Below are positions 32,546 through 41,037 of a DNA stretch of 64,000 nucleotides, piece by piece. Origin of the DNA: CAYPEL01 sp036479985 (lineage in GTDB: Bacteria > Pseudomonadota > Gammaproteobacteria > DSM-19610); assembly GCA_965224815.1 (NCBI GenBank), contig CBDDAF010000003.1, positions 2,418,001-2,482,000 on the forward strand, given 5' to 3'. Under the pieces are notes generated by a model. The model worked only from the letters and a program-made list of their open reading frames with translations. It was not told the origin of the DNA and searched no databases. The position numbers and the translations under genes are program-made. Every line of letters starts with the position of its first letter. The first letter of the stretch is position 1.

Positions 32546-33424
32546 ATGTATATTTTTAGCCGTATAGTATTTCTTTGTTGTGCCATGTTACCAATGGCCA
32601 GCCTGTCAGACATTCGTGTAGTCGATGACACGGGAAAGACAATTGTGCTGGAGGAAACTGCGAAACGTATTATTAGTCTGGCGCCTCATGTGACTGAACT
32701 ATTGTTTGCAGCGGGTGCCGGTGAACAGGTTATAGCGGTTTCCGCCTACAGTAACTATCCGCAGCAAGCGCAAGATTTGCCGGTTATTAGTGCCGGAACG
32801 GGCCTCGATATTGAGCGCATTATTGCTTTGCAGCCGGATCTGGTGATTGCCTGGAAAAGTGGTAATCCGGCTACTCAGGTTACACAACTGGAGCAATTGG
32901 GCTTGCAAGTGTTTTATTCCGAGCCGCGCGAAGTCGATGCTATTGCTGTAACACTGCAACGTTTTGGTCTTCTATCGGGCCATGTAAACCAGGCTAATGT
33001 GGCAGCCTCTGAATTTCGCGAACAAGTTGCAGCGTTGCGTAGTGATTTCAAAAATAAAAAACCAGTGAGTGTATTTTACCAGGTCTGGCAAAAACCATTA
33101 ATGACAATAAACGGTCAGCATATGATCAGCCATTGGCTGACGCTGTGCAGCGGAGTAAATATTTTTACAGACTTGCCAGGACTGGTACCGGTTGTCGATA
33201 CTGAAAGTGTTCTGCTTGCTAATCCACAGGTGATTGTGACTGGTGGGTATGCCGGCCAGGATAATAACTGGCGTGAATTATGGGGTCGATGGCCGAAACT
33301 TGCGGCTGTTGCACAAAAGAATTTGTATTCGGTGCCGGCAGAAATCATGGATCGTCAAACACCGCGTGCTGTTATTGCTGCACGTGAGTTGTGTGAAAAA
33401 ATTGATAGAGCTCGGACGGAATGA
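32546..33424 (+). CDS. btuF: Cobalamin ABC transporter substrate-binding protein
   Basis: From ATG at 32546 the product is 292 residues with a signal peptide (IVFLCCAMLPMASLS). It has the type III periplasmic-binding fold: RIISLAPHVTELLFAAGAGEQV, then LPVISAGTGLDIERIIALQPDLV, a long backbone helix and a C-terminal lobe. BtuF delivers cobalamin to BtuCD. The frame remains open upstream to 32429, but that part lies in the nested repeats and would destroy the signal peptide. btuC and btuD are separate, at 35610-37371 on the other strand. Confidence 0.85.
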   Translation: MYIFSRIVFLCCAMLPMASLSDIRVVDDTGKTIVLEETAKRIISLAPHVTELLFAAGAGEQVIAVSAYSNYPQQAQDLPVISAGTGLDIERIIALQPDLVIAWKSGNPATQVTQLEQLGLQVFYSEPREVDAIAVTLQRFGLLSGHVNQANVAASEFREQVAALRSDFKNKKPVSVFYQVWQKPLMTINGQHMISHWLTLCSGVNIFTDLPGLVPVVDTESVLLANPQVIVTGGYAGQDNNWRELWGRWPKLAAVAQKNLYSVPAEIMDRQTPRAVIAARELCEKIDRARTE

Positions 33425-33438
33425 AATGAGCTTTATAT

Positions 33439-33460
33439 CCCCTCTCCCTGATGGGAGGGG
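33439..33460. repeat. CCCCTCTCCC hairpin repeat, copy 2
   Basis: CCCCTCTCCC and GGGAGGGGG pair with one bulge around a TGAT loop and are followed by TTTT, so it could terminate btuF (stop 15 bases upstream). It is the relative of 7084-7106 and again lies next to a MITE-like element. Confidence 0.6.
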
Positions 33461-33480
33461 GTTTTAGGATAAAATAATAC

Positions 33481-33627
33481 TAAGGAACCTCTGATTAATT
33501 AGCTGGCATCTGTAGGAGCGGCTTTAGCCGCGATAGGGTGCGGCACATTCATCGCGGCTAAAGCCGCTCCTACAGAATTTGCACTGTTCACATTGATAAA
33601 ATAAACGACACATCAGAGATTCCTTAA
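33481..33627. repeat. MITE-like element, copy 3, with REP palindrome
   Basis: The left end is TAAGGAACCTCTGATTAATT and the right end is CATCAGAGATTCCTTA. The inner palindrome (33511-33574) is TGTAGGAGCGGCTTTAGCCG with its complement. The right end overlaps the stop codon (33624-33626) of the adenosyltransferase gene. Confidence 0.85.
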
Positions 33628-34178
33628 CTTGAATTTCGATCGTGTTTCCATAGTACATCAGGATTCCCTGTTTGCTTATTCAATTTTCTCGCCATAACAA
33701 ACAAAAGATCAGACAGTCGATTGAGATAATGCAGGCTTTCCTGATTGATTTTCTCCTGGTCAGACAGGCTTACCAAACGCCGTTCAGCGCGGCGGCAGAC
33801 TGTGCGAGCGAGGTGGCATATGGCAGCTGCTTCACAGCCGCCGGGAAGAATAAATTCTTTGAGTGGTTGCAGGTCAGCGTTGAGGCTGTCGAGCAGGCGT
33901 TCCAGTGCAGTCACATGATCGGCAGAGATGGCCTGGTAGCCCGGTACCGATAGTTCACCGCCCAGATCAAACAGCTGATGTTGAATATCAATTAATGCAG
34001 TGTGTAGTGAGTCTTCAATTGGATGTGTGAGTAACAGGCCAATCAAACTATTTAATTCATCCACAGTACCAAAGGATTCGACACGCAAGTGATCTTTCCT
34101 GACCCGTGCCCCATCGCCCAGGCCGGTATCGCCTTTATCACCGGTGCGCGTGTAAATTTTTGATAAGCGGTTAGCCAT
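33624..34178 (-). CDS. PduO-type ATP:cob(I)alamin adenosyltransferase
   Basis: A 184-residue enzyme. The N-terminus has the ATP-binding motif TRTGDKGDTGLGDG; later VDELNSLIG, FILPGGCEAAA and CRRAERRLVSL match the family. It transfers the adenosyl group from ATP to cob(I)alamin to form coenzyme B12. The location between btuF and btuDC fits a cobalamin salvage group, although strands differ. Its stop codon lies inside the end of a MITE-like element. Confidence 0.93.
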   Translation of the reverse strand: MANRLSKIYTRTGDKGDTGLGDGARVRKDHLRVESFGTVDELNSLIGLLLTHPIEDSLHTALIDIQHQLFDLGGELSVPGYQAISADHVTALERLLDSLNADLQPLKEFILPGGCEAAAICHLARTVCRRAERRLVSLSDQEKINQESLHYLNRLSDLLFVMARKLNKQTGNPDVLWKHDRNSS

Positions 34179-34433
34179 GTTTTAATTATCTAAAGGTTGG
34201 TAATAAACCAGTATTTGCAACGTCAGTGAATCGAGTGCGGCTTTATCCAATAGAGTATAACCGGATATGTTGCTAATTATAATGAAGCAATCCGAAATAT
34301 AGTAAGTATGAGCTTGTCATTTGTTTAGGGGTTGAAGCTTCAGGTAAAACGGCGACACACTTTTGTTAAAGTGTTGATGTTATTGAGTCAACGACAGATT
34401 AATATAATAGAGAGGCATCTATTCGGGATTAAT

Positions 34434-34874
34434 ATGGAAAATTGGCAAGAGCTATTCAGAATTGCCTTCAAGGGCAGTTTTTCAGGAATACTGCGTTGGC
34501 ATCAGCTGGATGATTTCTGGGCTAGCATGAAGCAGAAAGCAGATAGCGAATGGTATATCTACGCAATCGGCGAGCCACCGCCTGATGCTACTGCCAGTGC
34601 GGAAGAACTACTGCGCTTTATTGACGAAGTGGATACTTTGTTACGCAGAGATCACAACGAAGATTATTGCGGCATCGTCTATGTGGACGATTTCAGCGAA
34701 CCGGCTTTAGTGAAAATTTTCGACCCGAATAACCTGGGTGTGTCGTGTGGCTATAGCGATAATCCGCCGTTGCCAGGCTGGATTGTTTCCAGGCTGAGGC
34801 CAACCGATCTGCAAGCGCCCGTGCCTCTGCCCGGGAACCGGCGTCGTTGGTGGCGGCGGCTTTTTTCCAGTTAA
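34434..34874 (+). CDS. Conserved protein of unknown function
   Basis: A 146-residue protein from ATG at 34434 (MENWQELFRIAFKGSFSG). It is rich in Trp and acidic residues, without signal peptide or membrane segment. A central block (FIDEVDTLLRRDHNEDYCGI) and YVDDFSEPALVKIFDPNNLG look like a compact globular fold, and the end is strongly basic (RRRWWRRLFSS). I do not recognise the family. It is flanked by oppositely oriented genes, so it is transcribed alone. Confidence 0.65.
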   Translation: MENWQELFRIAFKGSFSGILRWHQLDDFWASMKQKADSEWYIYAIGEPPPDATASAEELLRFIDEVDTLLRRDHNEDYCGIVYVDDFSEPALVKIFDPNNLGVSCGYSDNPPLPGWIVSRLRPTDLQAPVPLPGNRRRWWRRLFSS

Positions 34875-34883
34875 TTGTTTTCA

Positions 34884-35369
34884 TTATCCAAACCTCCACA
34901 ATAACATCAGTTCATACGCAATCAGTAGTCCATAGACTGAAAGCATTATTTGTAGCACCTGTTTGCCGGTGGTTAGACGCAGGATGCTAAAATGCGCGTG
35001 CATCAGCAAAAACAATACTGAACCGGACGTAATCGCCATCTTGACGATAACGAAGGTGCGATCATTGATATCCAGCAAGTGAGCCATAAAAACATTGGCT
35101 TCATAAGCGCCCTTGTTCAGCAAGGTCAATGTCAACATGGCATCCATGCAGCTAAGCAGCAGGATGCCAATGCTGGTAATAACCAGGCGCGGATCGTACC
35201 AGTCAATGTAGTAATTCTCGCCTACACGCCGAGGTGTTTTACGGCGTCCGCGCCGTTGCCAGCCGCAATATAACAACGTACTCAGATTGTGTTGCCGTCG
35301 ATCCTGTTGGTTTCGCCTTTCTTCGGAGACAGGTAGATCCAGGTAAGCTATTTTTTGTCGATTGGGCAT
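34884..35369 (-). CDS. DUF5658-type membrane protein
   Basis: A 161-residue protein with a hydrophilic, Arg-rich N-terminal 65 residues and three membrane segments: LVITSIGILLLSCMDAMLTL, IVKMAITSGSVLFLLMHA and VLQIMLSVYGLLIAYELMLL. The pattern CMDAMLT followed by AYEANVFMA is characteristic of DUF5658 proteins. The function is unknown. Confidence 0.7.
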   Translation of the reverse strand: MPNRQKIAYLDLPVSEERRNQQDRRQHNLSTLLYCGWQRRGRRKTPRRVGENYYIDWYDPRLVITSIGILLLSCMDAMLTLTLLNKGAYEANVFMAHLLDINDRTFVIVKMAITSGSVLFLLMHAHFSILRLTTGKQVLQIMLSVYGLLIAYELMLLWRFG

Positions 35370-35609
35370 GAATTTTCCTGATTTTTATAAAATAAAAGCA
35401 ATAGCCGTGCCTGTAATAACAACGCTTATTTTTCAATAACTTGATAAAAGTGTATCGTTAGTATTGTAAATATTTCTGACAGGTAAATTGCAGTAGCTGT
35501 TTGGCTGGTTTTGGGAATTGTGTCTTAAATCAATGGTTCATATTCATATTGAAAACAGTGTCTAGATAAAGCTATGTTAAGTATTCCGACACTTTATTTG
35601 TGAGATTGC

Positions 35610-36389
35610 TTATGCTGGAATCCACACCGGACCGGCTTTGCTCTGTAGTTTTTCCAGCCGATGACCGTAAAGTTGTTGTAGATTTTCCGTTGTCATAACG
35701 GCTTCTGCCGTGCCTTGTATAGTCTGACCATCACCCATCAGCAAGATACAATTATCCGCCAGTCTTGCGGCAAGATTAATGTCATGAATCGACATGACCA
35801 AAGCGCGGTTAGTGTCTCGAATATAAGCACAGAGACGTTGCAAGAGTGAAGTTTGCTGATGCAAGTCAAGATGGTTTCCGGGTTCGTCCATCAAGTAAAG
35901 ATCGGGTGACTGAGACAGCAGGGTGGCGATGCCTACCCTGCGGCGTTCACCACCGGATAAAGTATCCAGGGTGCGTTCTGCAAATTTTTCCAAATTAACA
36001 AATTCCAGTGCCTGTTCAGCCAGCCGCAAATCGTTTGCAGTTTCCCATTGCCAGGCGTGCAGGTGTGGATGACGTCCAGCGAGTACAGTTTCCATGACAG
36101 TCGCAGGAAACGCGTCGTGATGTTCCTGAAATAAAAAACCAATGTGTTGTGCGATATTCTTATGTGACAGTGAGGCCAAGGGTTGTTCTTGTAACTGCAG
36201 CACCCCATTTTCTGATGCTAATAAACCAGCCAGTGTTTTCAGCAGAGTTGTTTTTCCCGCGCCATTTTTCCCTAGTAGGCACCAGCATTCACCGCGCTGT
36301 ATTTCCAGATTTAAGTTTTGTACAACACGTATATTGCCAATGCTGACATCGAGCACCTGTGCTTTATAAAAACTCTGGTGTTCAGTCAT
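35610..36389 (-). CDS. btuD: Cobalamin-type ABC transporter ATPase
   Basis: A 259-residue ATPase: Walker A GKNGAGKTTLLK, Q-loop, signature LSGGERRRVGIA, Walker B DLYLMDEPGNHLD and the switch His in MSIHDINLA. The FecE/BtuD group couples with FecCD-type permeases. It overlaps the permease stop by 8 bases, so translation is coupled. Cobalamin rather than iron is favoured by btuF and the adenosyltransferase nearby. Confidence 0.88.
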   Translation of the reverse strand: MTEHQSFYKAQVLDVSIGNIRVVQNLNLEIQRGECWCLLGKNGAGKTTLLKTLAGLLASENGVLQLQEQPLASLSHKNIAQHIGFLFQEHHDAFPATVMETVLAGRHPHLHAWQWETANDLRLAEQALEFVNLEKFAERTLDTLSGGERRRVGIATLLSQSPDLYLMDEPGNHLDLHQQTSLLQRLCAYIRDTNRALVMSIHDINLAARLADNCILLMGDGQTIQGTAEAVMTTENLQQLYGHRLEKLQSKAGPVWIPA

Positions 36390-37371
36390 TGTTGAAACTG
36401 CTATGCAAAGAACGGTTGCGATACAGCAAGAATAAAAACACAGGTACGCCGATTAATGCTGTGAGAACACCGACAGGTAGTTGAGTGGGAGCAAGTATTG
36501 AACGCGCCAACGTATCGGCTAGCATCAGAACGCTACCACCCAGTAACAGACTGGCAGGTAATAACAGGCGATGATCGCGGATGCCCAGTAATCGTAACCA
36601 GTGAGGTACGATTAACCCGACAAAGCCAATGGTGCCCGCTAATGTGACTGCGCTGGCAGTGAGTAAAGAAGCCGTTAGGTAAACCCAGCGGCGTATACCG
36701 GCAACATTGACACCCAGTGCAGCAGCTTGTGCATCACCGCTAATCATGAGATTGAGGCCTCGGCTCATGGACAGACTGATAACAAGACCGATGAGTAATG
36801 CGATTGCTGACCAGGCAGGAAGTTGGGCACCGCTAAAGTCGCCCATTAACCAGAACAACATGCCACGCAAGTGTGTATTTGGACTCAGACTGAGTAACAG
36901 ACTGATTAAGGCACCCCAGCCAGCAGCCAGGACAACTCCGGTTAACAATAAGCGTGTTGAATTCCAGCTACCTTTGCCGTGTGCTAGTACAAACACGATC
37001 AATGTAGAAAACAGGGCGCCACCAAATGCCAGGCTGTGTAACCAGATTCCGGCAAGCCCAAGCGATAACGCTGACAGTGCGCCAAAAGCAGCCCCGCCCG
37101 ATACCCCTAGAATATAAGGGTCGGCAAGTGGGTTTCTTAAAAGTACTTGCATCAATGCCCCGGATACAGCCAGTGATCCGCCGACGATGAAAGCACTGGC
37201 GGCGCGTGGAAAGCGCAGTTCACGAATGATTTGATGTTGTAGAACCGCATCGGAATTCCAGAGGCTTGAAAGTGAGACCGGTACACTGCCTTGCAACAGG
37301 CTGAACAACAGGCAGCAACAGGCAACTGCAAGCAGGACAAGTAACGTAATCATTAATTTTACAGGCGACAT
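36382..37371 (-). CDS. btuC: Cobalamin-type ABC transporter permease (FecCD family)
   Basis: A 329-residue permease with about ten membrane segments and family signatures RFPRAASAFIVGGSLAVSGA, NPLADPYILGVSGGAAFGA and the cytoplasmic coupling region GFVGLIVPHWLRLLG. With the ATPase it forms an importer for cobalamin or iron chelates. It lies 21 bases after the HAD phosphatase gene. Confidence 0.88.
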   Translation of the reverse strand: MSPVKLMITLLVLLAVACCCLLFSLLQGSVPVSLSSLWNSDAVLQHQIIRELRFPRAASAFIVGGSLAVSGALMQVLLRNPLADPYILGVSGGAAFGALSALSLGLAGIWLHSLAFGGALFSTLIVFVLAHGKGSWNSTRLLLTGVVLAAGWGALISLLLSLSPNTHLRGMLFWLMGDFSGAQLPAWSAIALLIGLVISLSMSRGLNLMISGDAQAAALGVNVAGIRRWVYLTASLLTASAVTLAGTIGFVGLIVPHWLRLLGIRDHRLLLPASLLLGGSVLMLADTLARSILAPTQLPVGVLTALIGVPVFLFLLYRNRSLHSSFNND

Positions 37372-37392
37372 GAATTGGGAGTATGTCGCGAA

Positions 37393-38049
37393 TTAGTCGC
37401 GCAAGGAAATGATCGGCCAGTTACCGGCGAGTGCTGCCTGGCGGAGCTTGTCATCAGGATCAACAGCAATCGGATGATCGACCTGGTTTAGCAGCGGCAA
37501 ATCGTTATGTGAGTCACTATAAAACCAGCTGTCTTTGAGCGTTGCCTGATTTTGTGTCAGCCACTGTTGTAACAATTCAACTTTGCCCTGTTGGAAGCAA
37601 GGCGTGCCTGCTACGGCGCCAGTGTACTCACCATCACGTATTTCCGGTTCAGTTGCCAGCAGATGCTCGACACCAAAGCGTTGTGCAATAGGTTCGGTGA
37701 TGAACCGGTTGGTTGCGGTGATAATTAACAGCGTGTGTCCCTGGTCACGATGTTTTTTGAGGAGTGAATACGCTTTATCAAGCATGACGGGCAGAATTTT
37801 CTCGTTCAGGAAATCTGTGCGCCACTTTTCCAGCTGCTGTCTGGGGTGGGCGGCTAGCGGCTTGAGCTGAAATGTTAAAAATTCACGTATATCCAGCGAT
37901 CCTTCAAGATATTGCGCGTAAAAGCGTTGATTTTCGCTTTCATGGAATTTTCCGTCTACAATTTCCCGCTCTACCAGAAACTGGCCCCACAAATAATCAC
38001 TATCCCCGGCCAGTAGGGTGTTATCCAGATCAAACAGCGCTAAGACCAT
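37393..38049 (-). CDS. HAD-IB family phosphatase
   Basis: A 218-residue HAD hydrolase: motif I DLDNTLLAGD (Asp7, Asp9), motif II LLIITATN, and motif III/IV around Lys in QQGKVELLQQ and YSDSHNDLPLL. The cap is of the C1 type as in SerB-like subfamily IB enzymes. Substrate cannot be told. Because it is the first gene before btuCD, a role in cobalamin assembly (such as the CobC step) is possible but unproven. Confidence 0.88.
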   Translation of the reverse strand: MVLALFDLDNTLLAGDSDYLWGQFLVEREIVDGKFHESENQRFYAQYLEGSLDIREFLTFQLKPLAAHPRQQLEKWRTDFLNEKILPVMLDKAYSLLKKHRDQGHTLLIITATNRFITEPIAQRFGVEHLLATEPEIRDGEYTGAVAGTPCFQQGKVELLQQWLTQNQATLKDSWFYSDSHNDLPLLNQVDHPIAVDPDDKLRQAALAGNWPIISLRD

Positions 38050-38193
38050 GAATTTTCATCCGGTTTTCGATTTCAGGACGAGCCAGCATAGTCGTCGTAT
38101 GCAAAAAGGTAAAATCATGCTGTGAGTATTTGCCCTCGCAGTCAGCCTATGTGAGAATAATTGCGTAGCCTATTTCTTCAGGTTTTATTTTAA

Positions 38194-38670
38194 GTGATTG
38201 ATAAGCAAGGATATAGACCAAACGTCGGGATCATCCTAACCAACCGGGAAGGAAAGCTATTGTGGGCGCGTCGAATTCATCAAGATGCCTGGCAATTTCC
38301 GCAAGGTGGCATCCGAAAGAGCGAAACACCCCAACAAGCCATGTACCGGGAGTTAGAAGAAGAGGTTGGTCTTGCCTCTGAGCACGTCGAAATACTCGGC
38401 TCCACGCGTGGCTGGCTACGTTATCGTTTACCAGAACGTTTTATTCGCCACTCACAACAACCGCTTTGCATCGGTCAAAAGCAAGTCTGGTTTATGCTCA
38501 GGTTGATCAGTGAAGAAAACAATGTTCGGCTTGATCTCAGTAATAAACCCGAGTTTGATCACTGGCGATGGGTGGATTACTGGTACCCGTTAAGTGAGGT
38601 TGTGCCGTTTAAACGCAAGGTATACCAGAAAGCATTGAATGAACTCGCACCCCTGGTTGAAACTAAATAA
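38194..38670 (+). CDS. rppH: RNA pyrophosphohydrolase
   Basis: A 158-residue Nudix enzyme with GTG start (38194), reading IDKQGYRPNVGIILTNREGK. The Nudix box has QGGIRKSE, then REL, then EEVG, followed by WLRYRLPERF and GQKQVWFMLRL, which are specific to RppH. It removes pyrophosphate from 5'-triphosphate RNA and so starts mRNA decay. ptsP follows downstream, as is common in gammaproteobacteria. Confidence 0.95.
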   Translation: MIDKQGYRPNVGIILTNREGKLLWARRIHQDAWQFPQGGIRKSETPQQAMYRELEEEVGLASEHVEILGSTRGWLRYRLPERFIRHSQQPLCIGQKQVWFMLRLISEENNVRLDLSNKPEFDHWRWVDYWYPLSEVVPFKRKVYQKALNELAPLVETK

Positions 38671-38755
38671 TAAACCAGCGGGTTAACTGCTCTTTACATC
38701 CCATTTTTAAATACCCTTGCTGCCCACCAGCTTAGGGTCAACCGGAATCCGAAAC

Positions 38756-41020
38756 GTGCTCGATATTTTGCGTCGAACCATCCAGGAGGTAAATAACGCA
38801 CCTGACCTGCAGCGTGCACTGCAGATTATCGTTGAGCGCGTTAAACAAGCTATTGTGGTTGATGTCTGTTCGGTATACCTGGTTGACCAGGAAAACCAGC
38901 AGCACGTATTGATGGCTACCGATGGCTATAACCCAAAAGCAGTCGGTCAGGTAAGACTGGATTTCAAAACCAGTCTGGTCAGTGTGGTAGCGCGCCGTGA
39001 GGAACCACTCAACATGGATGATGCTTCTACACATCCAGACTATGTTTTTACTCGGGAACTTGACGAACAGCCCTATCATGGTTTTCTGGGTGTGCCGATC
39101 ATTCAGCATCGTAAAGTAGTCGGCGTTCTGGTTGTCAGACAACGTGATAAACGGCGCTTTGCTGAAACCGAAGAAGCTTTCCTGGTCACACTGGCTGCTC
39201 AACTGGCAGGCGCTATCACGCATGCTGAAGCGACTGGTGAAATCACTCACTTGCTACAGGATTCAGGTGAGCGACGTTTTGCCCTGAAAGGTAAAACGGG
39301 TATATCCGGCGCTGCCATTGGTTTTGCGCATGTTGTATACCCTCGAGCTGACCTTGATGCGATACCGGATCGTCGTGTTGACGATATGGAATCTGAGATT
39401 GCCGCGTTCCGGGCCGCTGTCGCACATGCGGAACGTGACATGCGGACTATGTCGGCACGCATGGTTGATGCAATACCTGCAGAAGATATTGCATTGTTTG
39501 ATGCGTTAATTTTAATGTTACGCAGTGAAAATCTTGTCGATGGAACAATTGAACGTATTCGTGCAGGCAACTGGGCGCCAGGTGCCTTGCGTGACACCAT
39601 CCATGAGCATGTAAAAGTCTTTGAAGCAATGGATGATGCTTACCTGCGCGAGCGTGCCAGTGATGTGCGTGATATAGGCCGCCGGGTTTTGGAACACTTA
39701 CAAAATATCAGCCCGGCTAAATTAGATTACTATCCACGCACTGTCCTAATTGGCGAAGAAATTAGTGCCAGCCAGTTAGCCGAAGTACCGGCGAATAAAC
39801 TTGCCGCTGTCGTCAGTGCAAAAGGTTCCAGTGCATCGCATGTCGCGATACTTGCGCGCGCACTCGGTATTCCTGCCGTTATGGGTATCGGTGATTTACC
39901 GGCGGGTCGGTTGGATGGTCAGGAACTTATTGTCGATGGCTATGAATGCCGGGTATTCGTTAAACCTTCGCACACATTGCGCGAAGAGTTCCAGCGCCTG
40001 GAACGCGAAGAGTCAGAATTATCTGAGGGACTGCGCGACTTGACCGATCAACCCGCCGAAACACCGGATGGTCATAAGGTACCGTTGTATGCCAACACGG
40101 GTTTGCTTACAGATATCACGCCTTCATTACGATCCGGCGCTGATGGAGTGGGTCTGTACCGAACTGAAATACCCTTTCTGGTGCGTGACCGCTTCCCGGG
40201 TGAGGAAGAACAGAAACAAATTTACCGTCAGGTACTGGAAGCGTTTGTACCCGCACCGGTAACCGTGCGAACACTCGATATTGGCGGCGATAAGATGCTG
40301 TCGTATTTTCCTGTGCGGGAAGAAAATCCTTTCCTCGGCTGGCGTGGTATACGAATATTACTGGATCACCCGGAAATATTTTTGACGCAACTCCGCGCAA
40401 TCCTGCGTGCTAACGAAGGTTTAAACAACCTGCAGTTGTTGCTACCCATGATTACCGATATTGGTGAGATTGATAGTGCCATTGGTTTGATCCGGCGTGC
40501 CGTTGATGAACTGGTGGAAGAGGGTAAACAGATTGATTTCCCACCATTAGGCGTCATGATTGAAGTGCCATCGGTGATTTACCAGATAGATGCGATTGCC
40601 AAACGGGTAGACTTCTTTTCTGTCGGGAGTAATGACCTGACGCAATACTTACTGGCTGTCGATCGTAACAATTCGCAAGTTGCAGGATTGTACGATTCAC
40701 TTCACCCGGCGGTTCTGCGCGCTATCAACCAGGCGATTAGCAGTGCACATGCTGCGGGTAAACCTATCAGCGTCTGTGGTGAAATGGCGGGTGACCCAAT
40801 GGCCGCTTTATTGTTACTTGCCATGGGTGTGGATTCCTTGAGCATGAGCGCCGCTAGTTTGCTGCGCGTGAAATGGGTAATCAGGACGGTCGAACACACA
40901 ACAGCAAGAAAAATACTCAATGAAGTGCTGGCACTAGAAGATGTGCATGCTGTACGTGCATTGATGCATAAATATTTTGAGGAAGCTGGATTAGGTGGTC
41001 TGGTGAGAGCCGGGCGTTAA
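38756..41020 (+). CDS. ptsP: Phosphoenolpyruvate-protein phosphotransferase EI(Ntr)
   Basis: About 754 residues from GTG at 38756; a TTG at 38717 is also in frame but the GTG matches the usual start (LDILRRTIQEVNNA). An N-terminal GAF domain (1-160) is followed by the enzyme I domains: the phosphorylated His in SSASHVAILAR, PEP-binding RTEIPFLVRDRFP, GWRGIRILL, and CGEMAGDP near the end. It is the first component of the nitrogen PTS that responds to nitrogen and carbon balance. Confidence 0.94.
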   Translation: MLDILRRTIQEVNNAPDLQRALQIIVERVKQAIVVDVCSVYLVDQENQQHVLMATDGYNPKAVGQVRLDFKTSLVSVVARREEPLNMDDASTHPDYVFTRELDEQPYHGFLGVPIIQHRKVVGVLVVRQRDKRRFAETEEAFLVTLAAQLAGAITHAEATGEITHLLQDSGERRFALKGKTGISGAAIGFAHVVYPRADLDAIPDRRVDDMESEIAAFRAAVAHAERDMRTMSARMVDAIPAEDIALFDALILMLRSENLVDGTIERIRAGNWAPGALRDTIHEHVKVFEAMDDAYLRERASDVRDIGRRVLEHLQNISPAKLDYYPRTVLIGEEISASQLAEVPANKLAAVVSAKGSSASHVAILARALGIPAVMGIGDLPAGRLDGQELIVDGYECRVFVKPSHTLREEFQRLEREESELSEGLRDLTDQPAETPDGHKVPLYANTGLLTDITPSLRSGADGVGLYRTEIPFLVRDRFPGEEEQKQIYRQVLEAFVPAPVTVRTLDIGGDKMLSYFPVREENPFLGWRGIRILLDHPEIFLTQLRAILRANEGLNNLQLLLPMITDIGEIDSAIGLIRRAVDELVEEGKQIDFPPLGVMIEVPSVIYQIDAIAKRVDFFSVGSNDLTQYLLAVDRNNSQVAGLYDSLHPAVLRAINQAISSAHAAGKPISVCGEMAGDPMAALLLLAMGVDSLSMSAASLLRVKWVIRTVEHTTARKILNEVLALEDVHAVRALMHKYFEEAGLGGLVRAGR

Positions 41021-41037
41021 AACTAACAATTAGTTTT
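41019..41037. terminator. Weak bidirectional hairpin between ptsP and the ankyrin gene
   Basis: AAAACTAA and TTAGTTTT form an 8-bp A/T-rich stem with a CAA loop, followed on the plus strand by ATCTGATTTTT. The hairpin spans both stop codons of the convergent genes. It is weak because of low G+C. Confidence 0.4.

Noticed and set aside
33511..33574. Rho-independent terminator
   Set aside because: The hairpin is strong, but the same palindrome recurs inside MITE-like elements and has no following T-run, so it is listed as a repeat; it may still stop transcription.
32225..38193. Cobalamin riboswitch near the btu genes
   Set aside because: I looked in the gaps before btuF, before btuCD's first gene and before the adenosyltransferase and saw no B12-box-like conserved core. 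A covariance scan could overturn this.
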